DNA of 64,000 nucleotides from Gemmatimonadota bacterium (GTDB lineage: Bacteria; Gemmatimonadota; Gemmatimonadetes; Gemmatimonadales; Gemmatimonadaceae): NCBI GenBank assembly GCA_020161135.1, contig JAIUOB010000003.1, positions 186,001 through 250,000 on the forward strand, given 5' to 3'. The stretch's first letter is position 1; each line of letters begins with the position of its first letter. Shown here one piece after another: positions 44,097-54,380 of the stretch. The notes under the pieces were generated by a model. It had not been told where the DNA came from. It did not search any database and worked only from the letters and a program-made list of their open reading frames with translations. A program made the translations under genes and the position numbers.

Positions 44097-44567
44097 GTGC
44101 TGGCGGAATCGATCGAACCCGTTGTCGTACAAGAACTTGACTCACTCGGATTCGACCTCGTCGAGCTGCGACGGGGCGGATCGCGCGCGCGCCCGGTTCT
44201 CGAGGTTCGGATCGACCGCCGCGACGGGGACAAGATCACGGTCGACGATTGCGCGCGGGCTTCTCGCGCGCTCGAAGCCCGGCTCGAGTCCGCGGCCATG
44301 GTGGGCGCCCAATACGTTCTGGAAGTGTCGTCCCCCGGCGCCGACCGGCCGCTGCGGCACGCGGCCGATTGGCGGCGCTTCGTTGGTCGCCGCGCGACCG
44401 TGACGAGCGGCCTCCTGGCCGGCGGAAAGCAGGAAGTCGAGATCCTCGCCCTGGAGGGCGAGGCGGGTGCCGAGGTGGCGCGTGTGCGTGACGGGAAGGG
44501 GCGCGAGGTCGATGTGCCTCTCGCCCAGGTCACGCAGGCGCGCCTCGCGTTTCACTGGAACCGATAG
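44097..44567 (+). CDS. rimP: Ribosome maturation factor RimP
   Basis: RimP assists late assembly of the 30S subunit. The 156-residue product has the two-domain pattern of the family: N-terminal LDSLGFDLVELRRGG (about residues 14-28) and VLEVSSPGADRPL (about 73-85), then an SH3-like C-terminal domain ending WNR. GTG 44097 follows a GGGAGGGG ribosome site. The gene is the first of the rimP-nusA-infB operon, with nusA 9 bases downstream, the normal order. Confidence 0.95.
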   Translation: MLAESIEPVVVQELDSLGFDLVELRRGGSRARPVLEVRIDRRDGDKITVDDCARASRALEARLESAAMVGAQYVLEVSSPGADRPLRHAADWRRFVGRRATVTSGLLAGGKQEVEILALEGEAGAEVARVRDGKGREVDVPLAQVTQARLAFHWNR

Positions 44568-44576
44568 GGGAGACGG

Positions 44577-45893
44577 ATGGCCGGATCGGCGGAAATTCTC
44601 ACCGCCCTGCGCGAACTGGCGAACCTCAAGCAGATCACGCGCGAGGAACTCCATGGGCTGCTCCAGGATGGCATTCTTGCCGCCCTGGCCAAGAAGCATG
44701 GGCCCAACGTGCAGGCTGAGATCGAGATCGACGAAGCCCGCGGGGACATCCGCATCGTCCTCTTGAAGACGGTGGTCGACGAAGTCACCGACGCGTCGCG
44801 TGAGGTGCAACTCGAGGAGGCCCGATTCGAGGACCCCGAGTTCCAGCCCGGCGACGTGATGGAGACGCAGGTCGACTTCGCGGAGTTCGGGCGCACCGCC
44901 GTGCAGGCGGCCAAGCAGCGCATCATCCAGCGCGTGCGTGAGGGCGAGCGCACCCGGATTCGCGACGAGTTCGCCGGCCGGGTCGGCGATCTCCTCTCCG
45001 GCGAGGTGCAGCAGATCGAGCGCGGCAAGCTGGTGGTCATGCTCAACAAGTTCCGCGAGGCGGAAGCGATCATTCCGTATCGCGAGCAGAACCATCGTGA
45101 GCACTATCATCAGGGCGAGCCGGTGCGCGCGGTGCTCAAGCGCGTCGAGGACACGCCGAAGGGGCCGCGTCTCATCCTGAGCCGCTCCGACGCGCTGTTC
45201 GTGCAGGCGCTCTTCCGCCTCGAGGTCCCCGAAATCCAGTCGGGCATCGTCGAGATCAAGGCCGCCGCACGGGAAGTGGGCAGCCGCACCAAGATCGCCG
45301 TCACGTCGCGTGACGAGGCCGTCGATCCGGTGGGGGCATGCGTCGGCCTCAAGGGCGCACGCGTCCAGGCGGTCGTCAACGAGCTCGGTGGCGAACGTAT
45401 CGACATCGTGCCGTGGAGCCCCGATCCGGAGCGCTTTGCCAAGCTCGCGTTGGCCCCCGCCCGCGTGGCGCGTGTCTTCAGCGACGTGGCGTCGCGCACC
45501 ATTCAGGCCGTCGTCGACGAGGACCAGCTCTCGCTGGCGATCGGGCGAAACGGACAGAACGTGCGGCTGGCATCGGAGCTGACCGGTTGGAAGATCGATC
45601 TCTACTCGAGCCGCGAGTGGATGGAGAAGGGCGGCGAGGCGCCGCTGTTCGCCCCGCTGCCGGAAGAGGTCGAGGCCGACGTGCCGCTCGACGAGATCGA
45701 GGGGCTGGAGACCGCCACGGTCGCGGTGCTCGCCGAGGCCGGTTATCGCACGCTGAACGACATCTTCGCCCTCGATCGCGACGATCTGCTGCGGCTCCCC
45801 GGCATTGCGCCGGAGGAAGCCGATCGCATCATGGCCATCATCGACGAGCTCAGCACCGAAGACGAGTCCGATGGTGGAGGACAGGGCGCGTGA
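44577..45893 (+). CDS. nusA: Transcription termination/antitermination factor NusA
   Basis: NusA binds RNA polymerase and controls pausing, termination and antitermination. The 438-residue product has the N-terminal polymerase-binding domain, an S1 domain (about residues 130-200) and KH domains with SPDPERFAKLALAPARV and the VVDEDQLSLAIGRNGQNVRL stretch (about 305-324). A C-terminal helix-hairpin-helix-like region (LDRDDLLRLPGIAPEEAD) is appended. A GGGGAG site precedes ATG 44577. Autoregulation through the leader terminator at 43991-44019 is plausible. It overlaps the next gene by one base. Confidence 0.96.
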   Translation: MAGSAEILTALRELANLKQITREELHGLLQDGILAALAKKHGPNVQAEIEIDEARGDIRIVLLKTVVDEVTDASREVQLEEARFEDPEFQPGDVMETQVDFAEFGRTAVQAAKQRIIQRVREGERTRIRDEFAGRVGDLLSGEVQQIERGKLVVMLNKFREAEAIIPYREQNHREHYHQGEPVRAVLKRVEDTPKGPRLILSRSDALFVQALFRLEVPEIQSGIVEIKAAAREVGSRTKIAVTSRDEAVDPVGACVGLKGARVQAVVNELGGERIDIVPWSPDPERFAKLALAPARVARVFSDVASRTIQAVVDEDQLSLAIGRNGQNVRLASELTGWKIDLYSSREWMEKGGEAPLFAPLPEEVEADVPLDEIEGLETATVAVLAEAGYRTLNDIFALDRDDLLRLPGIAPEEADRIMAIIDELSTEDESDGGGQGA

Positions 45894-46267
45894 TGCAGGC
45901 GCCTGACGCGCCCATCCTCTCCGAGGCCGCGCACCGCAAGGTGCTCGGCCTCTTGGGGCTTGGTGCGCGTGGGCGTCTGGTGGTGGTTGGCACGGAGCAG
46001 GTCCGGGTCGCCGCGCAGAAGGACACGGTCCGGCTGGCGGTCGTCGCGGTCGATGCGTCGCGCCATTCGCTGGACAAGGTCGTGCCGTTGTTGCGGGCAC
46101 GGGGAGTCGAAGTGCTGGAGTGGCCGAGCGCCGAGGAGTTGGGGCACGCCGTCGGGCGTGACACCACGGCAGCGGTCGGTATCGTGGATGATGCGCTGGC
46201 GCACGGGATCCGTGGCGCCGTTGCCGGGGCCCCCCCGGCGGGCGACGCGACGCGTGTTTCGCGGTAG
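45893..46267 (+). CDS. L7Ae-family ribosomal-like protein (YlxQ-type)
   Basis: A 124-residue L7Ae/L30e-fold protein: residues 15-110 carry the alternating strand-helix pattern with VLGLLGLGARGRLVVVGTEQV and a DDALAHGIRGAV C-terminal helix. In Bacillus and relatives a homologue (YlxQ) sits between nusA and infB, often with YlxR before it; here YlxR is absent and this gene follows nusA directly. L7Ae-like proteins bind kink-turn RNA. The start is ATG 45893 overlapping the nusA stop by one base. The extreme C terminus is Ala/Gly-rich. Confidence 0.8.
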   Translation: MQAPDAPILSEAAHRKVLGLLGLGARGRLVVVGTEQVRVAAQKDTVRLAVVAVDASRHSLDKVVPLLRARGVEVLEWPSAEELGHAVGRDTTAAVGIVDDALAHGIRGAVAGAPPAGDATRVSR

Positions 46268-46276
46268 GAGGACGGG

Positions 46277-49213
46277 TTGAGCAAGCTTCGTGTACATGAC
46301 CTGGCGGGTGAGTTCGGCATCTCGGCGGACGAGGTGATCGCGCTGCTGCGTCAGATGGACGTTCCGGTGCGCAGTCACCTCTCGATGCTCACGGACGATC
46401 AGGTCTCCCGCATTCGTGCGCGCTGGGAGCGCGAGAAGCGCGTCCGTGCCGAGAAGGCGCAGCCGCAGCCGGCGGCGCCATCCCGGCGCCGGCGCACGGC
46501 CGCCGCCGAGCCGGCGCCGACGCCTGAGCCGGCACCCGCTGCGGCCGCACCCGTCGTCCGCCGTCGTCGCGCGGCCGATCTCCCCGACCTTCCGGGAGAC
46601 GCCGGCGAGCACGCGCACGCCGAACAGGCCGCTGCCGAATCGGCGCCGGCCTCGGCACCCGCCGTCGAGTCCGCGGCAGCATCCGCCGTCACCGAGGCCG
46701 CCGCGCCCGCCGCGCCTGCAGCACCCAAGGCGGTGGCCGCGCCGGCGGCACCCGTGGTCACGCCGCCCGTCGATGAGCGGCCGGCGGCAGTGTCCCCGGC
46801 GGCCCCGCCGGTCGAAGCCGCAGCGCCCGCGGCGCCGGTGCCTCCGTCGGCACCCAGCGCGCCCGCTACTCCCCCGGCCGCTGTCGTCACGCCGGCCGTC
46901 GCCGCGCCGACCGCATCGGCGGCGCCCGCCGCGCCGTCCACCCCCGCGCCCGTCGCCGCATCGGCAGCGTCGGCTGCTGCGCCGGTCAGCACCCCCGCCG
47001 CCGAGCCGGCGGCGGAAGCGCCGCCGCAGCTTCCGCCCGATCGGCCGCGTCCGCGCCCGGTCGTTCCGGGAGCGCCGCGTCCGCGTCCCGTGGCCAGCGC
47101 TGCGCCGTCCTTCGGCGCACGCCCCATCGCCTCCGCCGCTCCGGGCGGCGGGCTGCAGCAGGGGCAGCGTCGGGATGATCGTCGTCCGCCGATGCAGGGC
47201 GGCGGCGGTATGGGCGGGGGCTCGACCGCGCCGGCCGGCGGTCAGGGCAACCAGCGTCGTGGCAAGAAGAACAAGCGGGGTGCGGTCGATCAGGAAGCAG
47301 TGACCGCGAACATCTCGAAGACCATGACCGCCATGCGCGGCGCGCCCACGCGCGGCCGCCCCGGGCGTCGCTTTGGCGCGGAAATGCGCGCCGAGATGGA
47401 AGAGCAGCGGCAGGCCGCGGCCGAGCGCGAGCGCAAGACGGTGCGCGTCAACGAGTTCATCACCGTCTCCGAACTCGCGCAAATCCTCGGCATCTCTGCC
47501 ACGCAGATCGTCGGATTCGCCTTCAAGACGCTCGGCCTGATGGTCACCATCAACCAGCGCCTCGACTTCGACCAGATCGAGCTCATCGCCGGCGAGTTCG
47601 GCTTCCAGGCCGTCAAGGAAAGCGATTACGCCGCCGACGTCCCCGACGCGGGCGAAACCGACGCCGACGAAGACCTGCGGTCGCGACCGCCGGTCGTCAC
47701 CATCATGGGTCACGTCGACCACGGCAAGACGTCGCTCCTCGACTACATCCGCAAGGCGAATGTGGTCGCGGGTGAGGCGGGCGGCATCACGCAGCACATC
47801 GGTGCCTACCACGTCGCCGTGCCGGGCGGACGCTCGATGACGTTCCTCGACACCCCGGGTCACGAGGCGTTCACCGCCATGCGTGCGCGCGGTGCACAGG
47901 TCACGGACATCGTCGTCATCGTCATCGCCGCCGACGACCAGGTCATGCCGCAGACGGTCGAGGCGATCTCGCACGCCAAGAGCGCGGGCGTGCCGATCAT
48001 CATCGCCATCAACAAGGTCGACCTGCCCACGGCGAACATCGCCAAGGTCAAGCAGGACCTGCTCCAGCACGATGTCGTGCTCGAGGAGTTCGGCGGTACA
48101 GTGCTGCACTCGGAGATCTCCGCCAAGAAGGGCACCGGCGTGCCGGAGCTGTTGGAGCAGATCTCGCTGCAGGCCGACATTCTCGAGCTCACGGCCAACC
48201 CGGCGCGTCGTGCGACCGGTTCGGTCATCGAAGCCCAGCTCGATCAGGGCAAGGGGCCGGTGGCCACCGTGCTCGTGCAGAACGGCACGCTGCGGGTCGG
48301 TGACGACTACATCTGCGGTATCCACTCGGGGCGCGTGCGCGCCATGCTCGACGAGCGGGGCAAGCAGGTCAAGGAGGCGGGGCCGGCCATCCCGGTGCAG
48401 ATCCTCGGCCTCACGGGCGTACCCATGGCGGGCGATCAGCTCCTCGTGGTGGAGGATGCGACCGCGGCGCGCGAGATCGCCCAGCGGCGTGAGCGCCTCG
48501 ATCGCGAGGCCAAGAGCCGTCGGACGACGCGTGGTGTCGTGTCGCTCGAGGACTTCATGTCGCAGGCGGCCGCGGGTCAGAAGCGCCAGCTCCGGCTGCT
48601 CATCAAGGCCGATCAGGGCGGTCCGGCGGAAGCGCTGGCCGACGCGCTGGGACAGCTGTCCAACCCCGAGGTGCAGGTCGACATCGTGCACCGCGGTGTC
48701 GGTGCCATCGCGGAGAGCGACATCCTCCTCGCGAAGGCGTCGGGCGCCATCATCATCGGCTTCCACGTGCGTCCCGACAACAACGCGCGCAACGCCGCCG
48801 AGCGCGAAGGCGTCGACATCAAGCTCTATCGCATCATCTACGAGGCCGTCGCCGATGTGAAGGCGGCACTCGAAGGCATGCTGCGTCCCGAGGAGCGCGA
48901 GGTCGTCTTCGGCGAAGCCGAGGTGCGCGAGACGTTCAAGGTCGCCCGCATCGGTACCATCGCCGGCTGCATCGTGCGCTCGGGCATCATCAACCGCCGT
49001 GGTCGCGTGCGCGTGATCCGCGACGGCGTCGAGCTGTACGACGGCGGGATCGCCTCGCTGCGTCGTTTCAAGGACGACGTCAACGAGGTGAAGGAAGGGT
49101 ACGAGTGCGGCATCGGCATCGAGAACTTCAACGACATCAAGGTCGGTGACGTGTTCGAGTGCTACCGCACCGAGGAAGTCGCGCGTACGCTCGACCAGGC
49201 CGCCAAGTCCTGA
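46277..49213 (+). CDS. infB: Translation initiation factor IF-2
   Basis: IF-2 brings formylmethionyl-tRNA to the 30S subunit and hydrolyses GTP on subunit joining. The 978-residue product has an N-terminal IF2-N helical motif ([20 protein letters not shown], residues 8-27), then about 300 residues of Pro/Ala-rich low complexity, a second IF2-N motif near 395-445, and the G domain with [12 protein letters not shown] (about 477-488), DTPGH and NKVD. C-terminal domains II-IV follow, ending [13 protein letters not shown]. The start is TTG 46277, with an AGGAGG ribosome site 5-10 bases before, which decides it. The Pro/Ala region is longer than in many species. Confidence 0.97.
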   Translation: MSKLRVHDLAGEFGISADEVIALLRQMDVPVRSHLSMLTDDQVSRIRARWEREKRVRAEKAQPQPAAPSRRRRTAAAEPAPTPEPAPAAAAPVVRRRRAADLPDLPGDAGEHAHAEQAAAESAPASAPAVESAAASAVTEAAAPAAPAAPKAVAAPAAPVVTPPVDERPAAVSPAAPPVEAAAPAAPVPPSAPSAPATPPAAVVTPAVAAPTASAAPAAPSTPAPVAASAASAAAPVSTPAAEPAAEAPPQLPPDRPRPRPVVPGAPRPRPVASAAPSFGARPIASAAPGGGLQQGQRRDDRRPPMQGGGGMGGGSTAPAGGQGNQRRGKKNKRGAVDQEAVTANISKTMTAMRGAPTRGRPGRRFGAEMRAEMEEQRQAAAERERKTVRVNEFITVSELAQILGISATQIVGFAFKTLGLMVTINQRLDFDQIELIAGEFGFQAVKESDYAADVPDAGETDADEDLRSRPPVVTIMGHVDHGKTSLLDYIRKANVVAGEAGGITQHIGAYHVAVPGGRSMTFLDTPGHEAFTAMRARGAQVTDIVVIVIAADDQVMPQTVEAISHAKSAGVPIIIAINKVDLPTANIAKVKQDLLQHDVVLEEFGGTVLHSEISAKKGTGVPELLEQISLQADILELTANPARRATGSVIEAQLDQGKGPVATVLVQNGTLRVGDDYICGIHSGRVRAMLDERGKQVKEAGPAIPVQILGLTGVPMAGDQLLVVEDATAAREIAQRRERLDREAKSRRTTRGVVSLEDFMSQAAAGQKRQLRLLIKADQGGPAEALADALGQLSNPEVQVDIVHRGVGAIAESDILLAKASGAIIIGFHVRPDNNARNAAEREGVDIKLYRIIYEAVADVKAALEGMLRPEEREVVFGEAEVRETFKVARIGTIAGCIVRSGIINRRGRVRVIRDGVELYDGGIASLRRFKDDVNEVKEGYECGIGIENFNDIKVGDVFECYRTEEVARTLDQAAKS

Positions 49214-49222
49214 GGAGGCACC

Positions 49223-49633
49223 ATGGGCGAACCGCGGCGTCCTGACCGCGTCGCCGAAGCGATCCGCGAAGAGGTCGCGACCTTCCTCTCGGAAGGCGCG
49301 AAGGATCCGCGGATCCGCGCGTTCGTCACCGTCACGGCGGTGGAAGTGACGCGCGACCTTCGGCATGCGACGGTCTTTGTCAGCCTCATGGGTGACGAGG
49401 CCGACAAGAAGCAGACGGGTGAGGGGTTGGCGAGCGTCGCCAGCCACCTCCGCTCCCGGCTGGGCAAGTCGCTGCGCCTGCGTTCGGCGCCGGAGATCCA
49501 CTTCCGGTTCGACGAGAGTGTGGCGCGTGCGGCGCGTATCGAGCATCTGCTCGCGCAGATACGCGACGAACAGCCCGCTGCCGAGGCGCCGTCCGAGGCC
49601 TCCGGCGACGACGCGCCGCCCGAGACGGCCTGA
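49223..49633 (+). CDS. rbfA: Ribosome-binding factor A
   Basis: RbfA helps mature the 30S subunit, acting on helix 1 of 16S rRNA and in cold adaptation. The 136-residue product has the KH-type fold with VAEAIREEVATFL (about residues 9-21), FVTVTAVEVTRDLRHATVFV (about 34-53) and the P-x-(I/L)-x-F-x-x-D region read here as APEIHFRFDES (about 93-103). A GGAGG site lies 5 bases before ATG 49223. The C-terminal 25 residues are acidic and disordered. Downstream is truB, the normal order. Confidence 0.95.
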   Translation: MGEPRRPDRVAEAIREEVATFLSEGAKDPRIRAFVTVTAVEVTRDLRHATVFVSLMGDEADKKQTGEGLASVASHLRSRLGKSLRLRSAPEIHFRFDESVARAARIEHLLAQIRDEQPAAEAPSEASGDDAPPETA

Positions 49634-49642
49634 GCAGACATC

Positions 49643-50569
49643 GTGAGCGAGTCGCGCGCGCCCGCCACGGCGGCGCTGTCCGGCCTGCTGCTCGTCGACA
49701 AGCCCGCCGGCATCAGCTCGCATGATGTCGTGAGCGTCGTGCGGCGCGCCGCGCGCACGCGACGCGTCGGGCATGCCGGTACGCTCGATCCATTCGCAAC
49801 CGGGCTGCTCGTGCTCGCCGTGGGACCTTCCACGCGCCTGCTGCCGTACCTCGACGCCGAGCCGAAGGTCTACGACGCGCGCATCGTCTTCGGGGTCGCC
49901 ACCGACACCGACGATGCCACCGGCGCCGCCGTCGCGTCCGCCGCGCTCCCCGACGCGACCTGCTTCGAAGACCGCGCCTCGCCGCAGCGCCTCGCCGCCG
50001 AGGCATCGCTCACCGGACCCATCGCCCAGGTGCCACCGGCGTATTCCGCCAAGCACGTCGACGGTCAACGTGCCTACGCGCTGGCACGGCGCGGCACCGA
50101 CGTCGCATTGCCGCCCGTCATGGTCACGGTCCATGGCTGGCAGTGGCGGGGCGGGGGAGCCAACCACCTCGACACCCGCATCACCTGCAGCGGCGGCACC
50201 TACGTGCGGGCTCTCGCGCGCGACCTGGGACGTGCCCTCGGCAGCGTGGCGCATTGCGGCGCGCTGCGTCGCATCGCGTCCGGCCGCGCCTCGGTCGACG
50301 GCGCCGTGCCGCTGTCGGCACTCGAGCCGGGCAGCGTGGCCTCGGGCGAGGTGGCGCTGCGACCGACGCTCGACCTGCTTGGAGCACTGGCGCACGAAGC
50401 GTTGCTCGATGAGGAGCTCGAATCGCTGCGGCAGGGACGGCGCCTGCGCGCGCGTGTACACGGCGCACGCGCGGCCCTCGTGCACAACGGAGCGGTCGTC
50501 GCGATTGCCGAGCGCGTCGCCGACGACTGGTGGCAGCCGCGGGTCGTGCTGCTGGGCGCCAGCGCATGA
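49643..50569 (+). CDS. truB: tRNA pseudouridine(55) synthase
   Basis: TruB isomerises U55 in the T-loop of tRNA. The 308-residue product has LLLVDKPAGISSHDVV (about residues 15-30) and the catalytic GHAGTLDPFATGLLVLA (about 44-60, Asp nucleophile). Later SAKHVDGQRAYALAR and SGGTYVRALARDLG match the family. GTG 49643 is the start, 9 bases after rbfA. It ends in an ATGA overlap with ribF. The C-terminal extension past the catalytic domain is of ordinary length. Confidence 0.96.
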   Translation: MSESRAPATAALSGLLLVDKPAGISSHDVVSVVRRAARTRRVGHAGTLDPFATGLLVLAVGPSTRLLPYLDAEPKVYDARIVFGVATDTDDATGAAVASAALPDATCFEDRASPQRLAAEASLTGPIAQVPPAYSAKHVDGQRAYALARRGTDVALPPVMVTVHGWQWRGGGANHLDTRITCSGGTYVRALARDLGRALGSVAHCGALRRIASGRASVDGAVPLSALEPGSVASGEVALRPTLDLLGALAHEALLDEELESLRQGRRLRARVHGARAALVHNGAVVAIAERVADDWWQPRVVLLGASA

Positions 50570-51567
50570 CGGAGCGCGAGGGACAGGGCGTCCGCATCGG
50601 CCCGGACGAGCCCGCGCTGCCCGTACACAACGGCGCGGTGGTCACGGTAGGGACCTTCGACGGCGTGCACCGCGGTCATGTCGATGTGCTGGCCCGTCTC
50701 GTCGCGCGCAGCCGCGCACTCGACCTGCCGAGCGTCGTCATCACGTTCGATCCGCATCCTCTCGAGGTCGTCAATCCGGCCGCGGCACCGCCGCTGCTCA
50801 CGCTGCACAACGAGAAGCTCGAGCAGATCGCGCAGTCCGGCGTCGACTACGTCGCGGTGCTGCCTTTCACCCCGGCGCTCGCGGCGCTCGAGGCCGAGGA
50901 CTTCGTCGACGCGGTGCTGTGCGGTCGCTTTCACGTCCGCGAACTCCTGGTGGGGCACGATCACGGCTTCGGACGTGGACGCCTTGGCGATCGCGCCGTC
51001 TTGCAGCGCCTCGGAGAGGAGCGTGGATTTGCGGTGACCGTGCTCGACCCCGTGGCGTCGACCGACGGGCATCCGATCAGCTCGACGGCCATCCGGCGGG
51101 CGGTTGCCGGGGGGGACCTGCGACGCGCCGCGGAGGGACTCGGCCGCTCCTACGGCCTGAGCGGCACCGTGGTCCAGGGCGATCAGCGCGGGCGCACCAT
51201 CGGCTACCCCACGCTCAACCTCTCCCCCGTATCCTCGCGCAAGCTGCTCCCCCCCGACGGTGTGTACGCCGTTCGGGTGCAGTTGCCCGAGGGGAGTTAC
51301 GGCGGGATGCTCAACCTCGGCCCACGGCCCACCTTTGGGGACGCCTCCCGCCGGATCGAGACGCACGTCTTCGACGCCTCCCGCGACTGGTACGGGGCGC
51401 CGGTCCGCCTCGACCTGGTCGCACGCCTCCGGGAGACCCGCCCGTTTGCCGGCATCGAGGCCCTGCGGGCGCAACTCGCCACCGACGAGGCCCGGGCACG
51501 CGCGGCCCTCGCCGCCGCCGAGAGTCACGCGCCGGGCTGGCTACCGCGTGCGGGGTCGGAAGCCTAA
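50566..51567 (+). CDS. ribF: Bifunctional riboflavin kinase/FAD synthetase
   Basis: RibF phosphorylates riboflavin and then adenylylates FMN to FAD. The 333-residue product has the N-terminal nucleotidyltransferase motif VGTFDGVHRGHVDVL (about residues 27-41) and the ISSTAIRRAV site (about 167), followed by the riboflavin kinase domain with GRTIGYPTLNL (about 208-218) and the GVYAVRV segment. ATG 50566 overlaps truB by 4 bases; truB-ribF is a common bacterial pair. A 102-base gap to secD follows. Confidence 0.95.
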   Translation: MTEREGQGVRIGPDEPALPVHNGAVVTVGTFDGVHRGHVDVLARLVARSRALDLPSVVITFDPHPLEVVNPAAAPPLLTLHNEKLEQIAQSGVDYVAVLPFTPALAALEAEDFVDAVLCGRFHVRELLVGHDHGFGRGRLGDRAVLQRLGEERGFAVTVLDPVASTDGHPISSTAIRRAVAGGDLRRAAEGLGRSYGLSGTVVQGDQRGRTIGYPTLNLSPVSSRKLLPPDGVYAVRVQLPEGSYGGMLNLGPRPTFGDASRRIETHVFDASRDWYGAPVRLDLVARLRETRPFAGIEALRAQLATDEARARAALAAAESHAPGWLPRAGSEA

Positions 51568-51669
51568 GTTACGGGGCTTGGCGCACTTCGCGCCCTCCCA
51601 TGAGCGTACCACGCCCGCAGCTGTTGGGCGTCCCCGGTACGCCGACCTCCCCCTGGCCACCGGCGAACG

Positions 51670-53325
51670 ATGGCGAACCTGAAGTACCGCGTCCTGCTCA
51701 TTGCGGCGCTCTTCGCGGCCTCCGCGTTGGCGCTCTTCCCCCGCACGGTCGTCGAGCGCGTGAAGCGCAACGGCGTCTTCGTGTACGACACCGTGCGCCG
51801 AGTGCCGCTCAAGCGCGGTCTCGACCTGCAGGGCGGCATGCACCTCACCCTCGAGGTCGACGAGTCCAAGCAGGCCGTCGCGAACAAGGCCGAGGCGCTC
51901 GATCGCGCGCTCAAGGTCGTGCGTCAGCGCATCGACGAGTTCGGTGTCTCCGAGCCGGTCGTGCAGAAGGCCGGCGACGAACGCATCATCGTCGAGCTCC
52001 CGGGCATCGATGACGCCGAGCGCGCGCAGGACGTCGTGCAGAAGTCGGCGTTCCTCGAGTTCCAGATCACCGACAAGACGCAGGCGCTCGAGAAGGTCAT
52101 GCCGCGTCTCGACGAGATTGCGCGGGCGCAGGGCGTCGGGACCGCGAAGGCGGTGCTGGGCGACAGCGCGAAGCCGACCACGGTCTCGTCGCTCCTCACG
52201 CAGCGCGCCGACAGCACCAAGCCTGCCGACTCGCTCGCGGCGGCGGGCGACAGCGCCGCCAAGGCGTTGACGGCGGCGGCCGGCGTCTTCAGCAGCAACG
52301 TGCAGCCCGGGCAGATCCCGGGACAGTACATCATCCCCGAGGTGGCCTACTCGGCCATCGAGCAGGCGCTCGCGCTGCCGGCGATTCAGGCCGCGATGCC
52401 CCCGGGCAAGGTGGTGCGCTGGGGCGTCGACTCGCTCGTGAGCGGCACGCAGCGCTTCCGTGCGCTGTACGTGCTCGATGCGCGCCCGATCATCACCGGC
52501 GAAGTGCTCACCGATGCGCGCCCGAGCACCGATCCGGTCGAAGGCAACGTGGTGCAGTTCACGCTCAACAATGAAGGCGCCCGTCGCTTCAAGACCGAGA
52601 CCGGCAAGCACGTCCGCGATAACATGGCCATCGTGCTCGACCAGCGCGTGGTCACCGCGCCTGTGCTCAACAGCGCGATCGGTCGCAACGGGCAGATCAC
52701 CCTGGGTGGTGGCACGCTGCAGGCGGCGCAGGACCTCGCGCTCGTGCTCCGCGCCGGTGCCCTGCCGGTGCCGCTCAAGGTCGCGGAAGTGCGTCAGGTC
52801 GGCGCCAGCCTCGGGCAGGACTCGATCAACAAGGGCGTCATGGCGCTCGGGGTCGCGCTGCTCCTGGTCGTGCTCATCATGGTCGGCTACTACCGGCTCT
52901 CGGGCGTGCTCGCCGTCGCAGCGCTGGGGCTCTACCTGGTCTACACGCTCGCAATCCTCGCCGGCTTCAATGCGGTGCTCACGTTGCCCGGTCTCGCCGG
53001 GTTCGTGCTCTCCATCGGTATCGCCGTCGACGCCAACGTGCTCATCTTCGAGCGCATTCGCGAAGAGCTCGTCCACGGCAAGTCCGTGCGTCTGGCTGTC
53101 GAGGAAGGGTTCCGCCACGCGCTGAGCGCCATCGTGGACACCTCAGCGGCGACGATCCTCTCCGGCATGGTGCTCTACCAGTATGGCACGGGTCCTGTCC
53201 GTGGCTTCGCCGTGACCCTCATCGCCGGCCTCGTGGCCTCGCTCTTCACGGCGATCTTCGTCAGCAAGACCTTCTTCCTGCTCTGGCTCGGCCGCGCGCG
53301 CGGCGTCCAGACGCTGAGCATCTGA
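51670..53325 (+). CDS. secD: Protein translocase subunit SecD
   Basis: SecD with SecF uses the proton-motive force to complete export of preproteins through SecYEG. The 551-residue product has the first membrane helix at residues 6-24, the [17 protein letters not shown] motif (about 41-57), a large periplasmic region, and five more membrane helices from about residue 385 with [20 protein letters not shown] (about 447-466), the SecD/RND-type signature. ATG 51670 has no strong ribosome site. The 8-base gap to secF and the normal order support co-expression. Confidence 0.95.
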   Translation: MANLKYRVLLIAALFAASALALFPRTVVERVKRNGVFVYDTVRRVPLKRGLDLQGGMHLTLEVDESKQAVANKAEALDRALKVVRQRIDEFGVSEPVVQKAGDERIIVELPGIDDAERAQDVVQKSAFLEFQITDKTQALEKVMPRLDEIARAQGVGTAKAVLGDSAKPTTVSSLLTQRADSTKPADSLAAAGDSAAKALTAAAGVFSSNVQPGQIPGQYIIPEVAYSAIEQALALPAIQAAMPPGKVVRWGVDSLVSGTQRFRALYVLDARPIITGEVLTDARPSTDPVEGNVVQFTLNNEGARRFKTETGKHVRDNMAIVLDQRVVTAPVLNSAIGRNGQITLGGGTLQAAQDLALVLRAGALPVPLKVAEVRQVGASLGQDSINKGVMALGVALLLVVLIMVGYYRLSGVLAVAALGLYLVYTLAILAGFNAVLTLPGLAGFVLSIGIAVDANVLIFERIREELVHGKSVRLAVEEGFRHALSAIVDTSAATILSGMVLYQYGTGPVRGFAVTLIAGLVASLFTAIFVSKTFFLLWLGRARGVQTLSI

Positions 53326-53332
53326 GGACGCC

Positions 53333-54349
53333 ATGGTTCGGATCTTTCACGACACGAAGTTCCAGTTCGTCAGGCACTGGCGCATCGCGGCCATCGCAAC
53401 GGCCGTGTTCATCGTCGCGGGGCTCGGCCTCCTGGCGATGCACGGTGGTGTGAACTACAGCATCGAGTTCACCGGCGGCACGCTCATGCAGGTCAAGTTC
53501 GCCAAGGCGCCAGATGTCGCCGAGCTGCGTGGCGCGCTCGACGGTGCGGGCATCACGGGCGCGGAAATCCAGCAGTTCGGGTCGCCCACGGAGTTCACCA
53601 TCCGCGCGCGCGACGAGAAGCAGGTCGAGGCGCAGGCGAGCGGCGCGGAGGGCATCGCGCGGCAGATCGGTGAGGCCCTCACCGCCAAGTACGGCGCCAA
53701 CGAGGTCACCGTCGTGCGCACGGAGGCCGTCGGCCCCAAGGTCGGCAGTGAGCTGCGCTCCGGCGCCGCGATGGCCATGATCATCGCCTCGCTCTTCACG
53801 CTCGTGTATCTCGCCATTCGCTTCGACTGGCGCTTCGGCCTCGCCGCGGTGCTCGCCACCGCACACGACATCTTCGTCACGTTCGCGTTCATCGGCGCGC
53901 TCAACCTCGAAGTCTCGCTCACTGTGGTCGCGGCGATCCTCACACTGCTTGGCTACTCGGCCAACGACACGATCATCATCTTCGATCGCGTCCGTGAGAA
54001 TCTCCGCAAGCCGCACAAGGGTCAGTCGTTGGCCACCATCCTCGATCGGTCCATCAACGAGACGCTGCCGCGCTCCGTCATGACGCACGCGACCACGCTG
54101 GCCGCGACGCTCGCGCTGCTCGGGCTCGCCGGCGAGGTCATCCGTCCGTTCGCGTGGGTCATGGCGTTCGGCATCTTCGTCGCCACCTTCTCGTCGGTGT
54201 ATGTGGCGGGTCCGATCCTGCTCTGGATCGAGTCGAAGTGGCCGCGCGAGGCGTCTGACGCGACGTCGCAGGCCGTGCGCGCCGGCAAGGACGCTGACCC
54301 CACCGCCGCCCGCGGCGGGCGATCGGCGGAACGCCTCGCTGCGCGCTGA
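53333..54349 (+). CDS. secF: Protein translocase subunit SecF
   Basis: SecF pairs with SecD in proton-driven protein export. The 338-residue product has the first membrane helix (about residues 19-39), the VNYSIEFTGGTLMQVKF motif (about 42-58) and a C-terminal membrane part with LGYSANDTIIIFDRVRENL (about 205-223), the SecF signature. A GAGGA site lies 6 bases before ATG 53333. The last 35 residues are a charged, Ala/Arg-rich tail. tatD begins 31 bases after the stop. Confidence 0.95.
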   Translation: MVRIFHDTKFQFVRHWRIAAIATAVFIVAGLGLLAMHGGVNYSIEFTGGTLMQVKFAKAPDVAELRGALDGAGITGAEIQQFGSPTEFTIRARDEKQVEAQASGAEGIARQIGEALTAKYGANEVTVVRTEAVGPKVGSELRSGAAMAMIIASLFTLVYLAIRFDWRFGLAAVLATAHDIFVTFAFIGALNLEVSLTVVAAILTLLGYSANDTIIIFDRVRENLRKPHKGQSLATILDRSINETLPRSVMTHATTLAATLALLGLAGEVIRPFAWVMAFGIFVATFSSVYVAGPILLWIESKWPREASDATSQAVRAGKDADPTAARGGRSAERLAAR

Positions 54350-54380
54350 CGGCTTCGTAGCCTCGGCATTCCGCCCGCGC

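Noticed and set aside
45743..50485. A very long (1580-codon) open frame on the minus strand opposite nusA-infB-rbfA-truB
   Set aside because: It is antisense to well-conserved genes and arises because GC-rich codons leave few stops on the opposite strand. Its predicted protein is Arg/Asp/His-rich and matches nothing recognisable.
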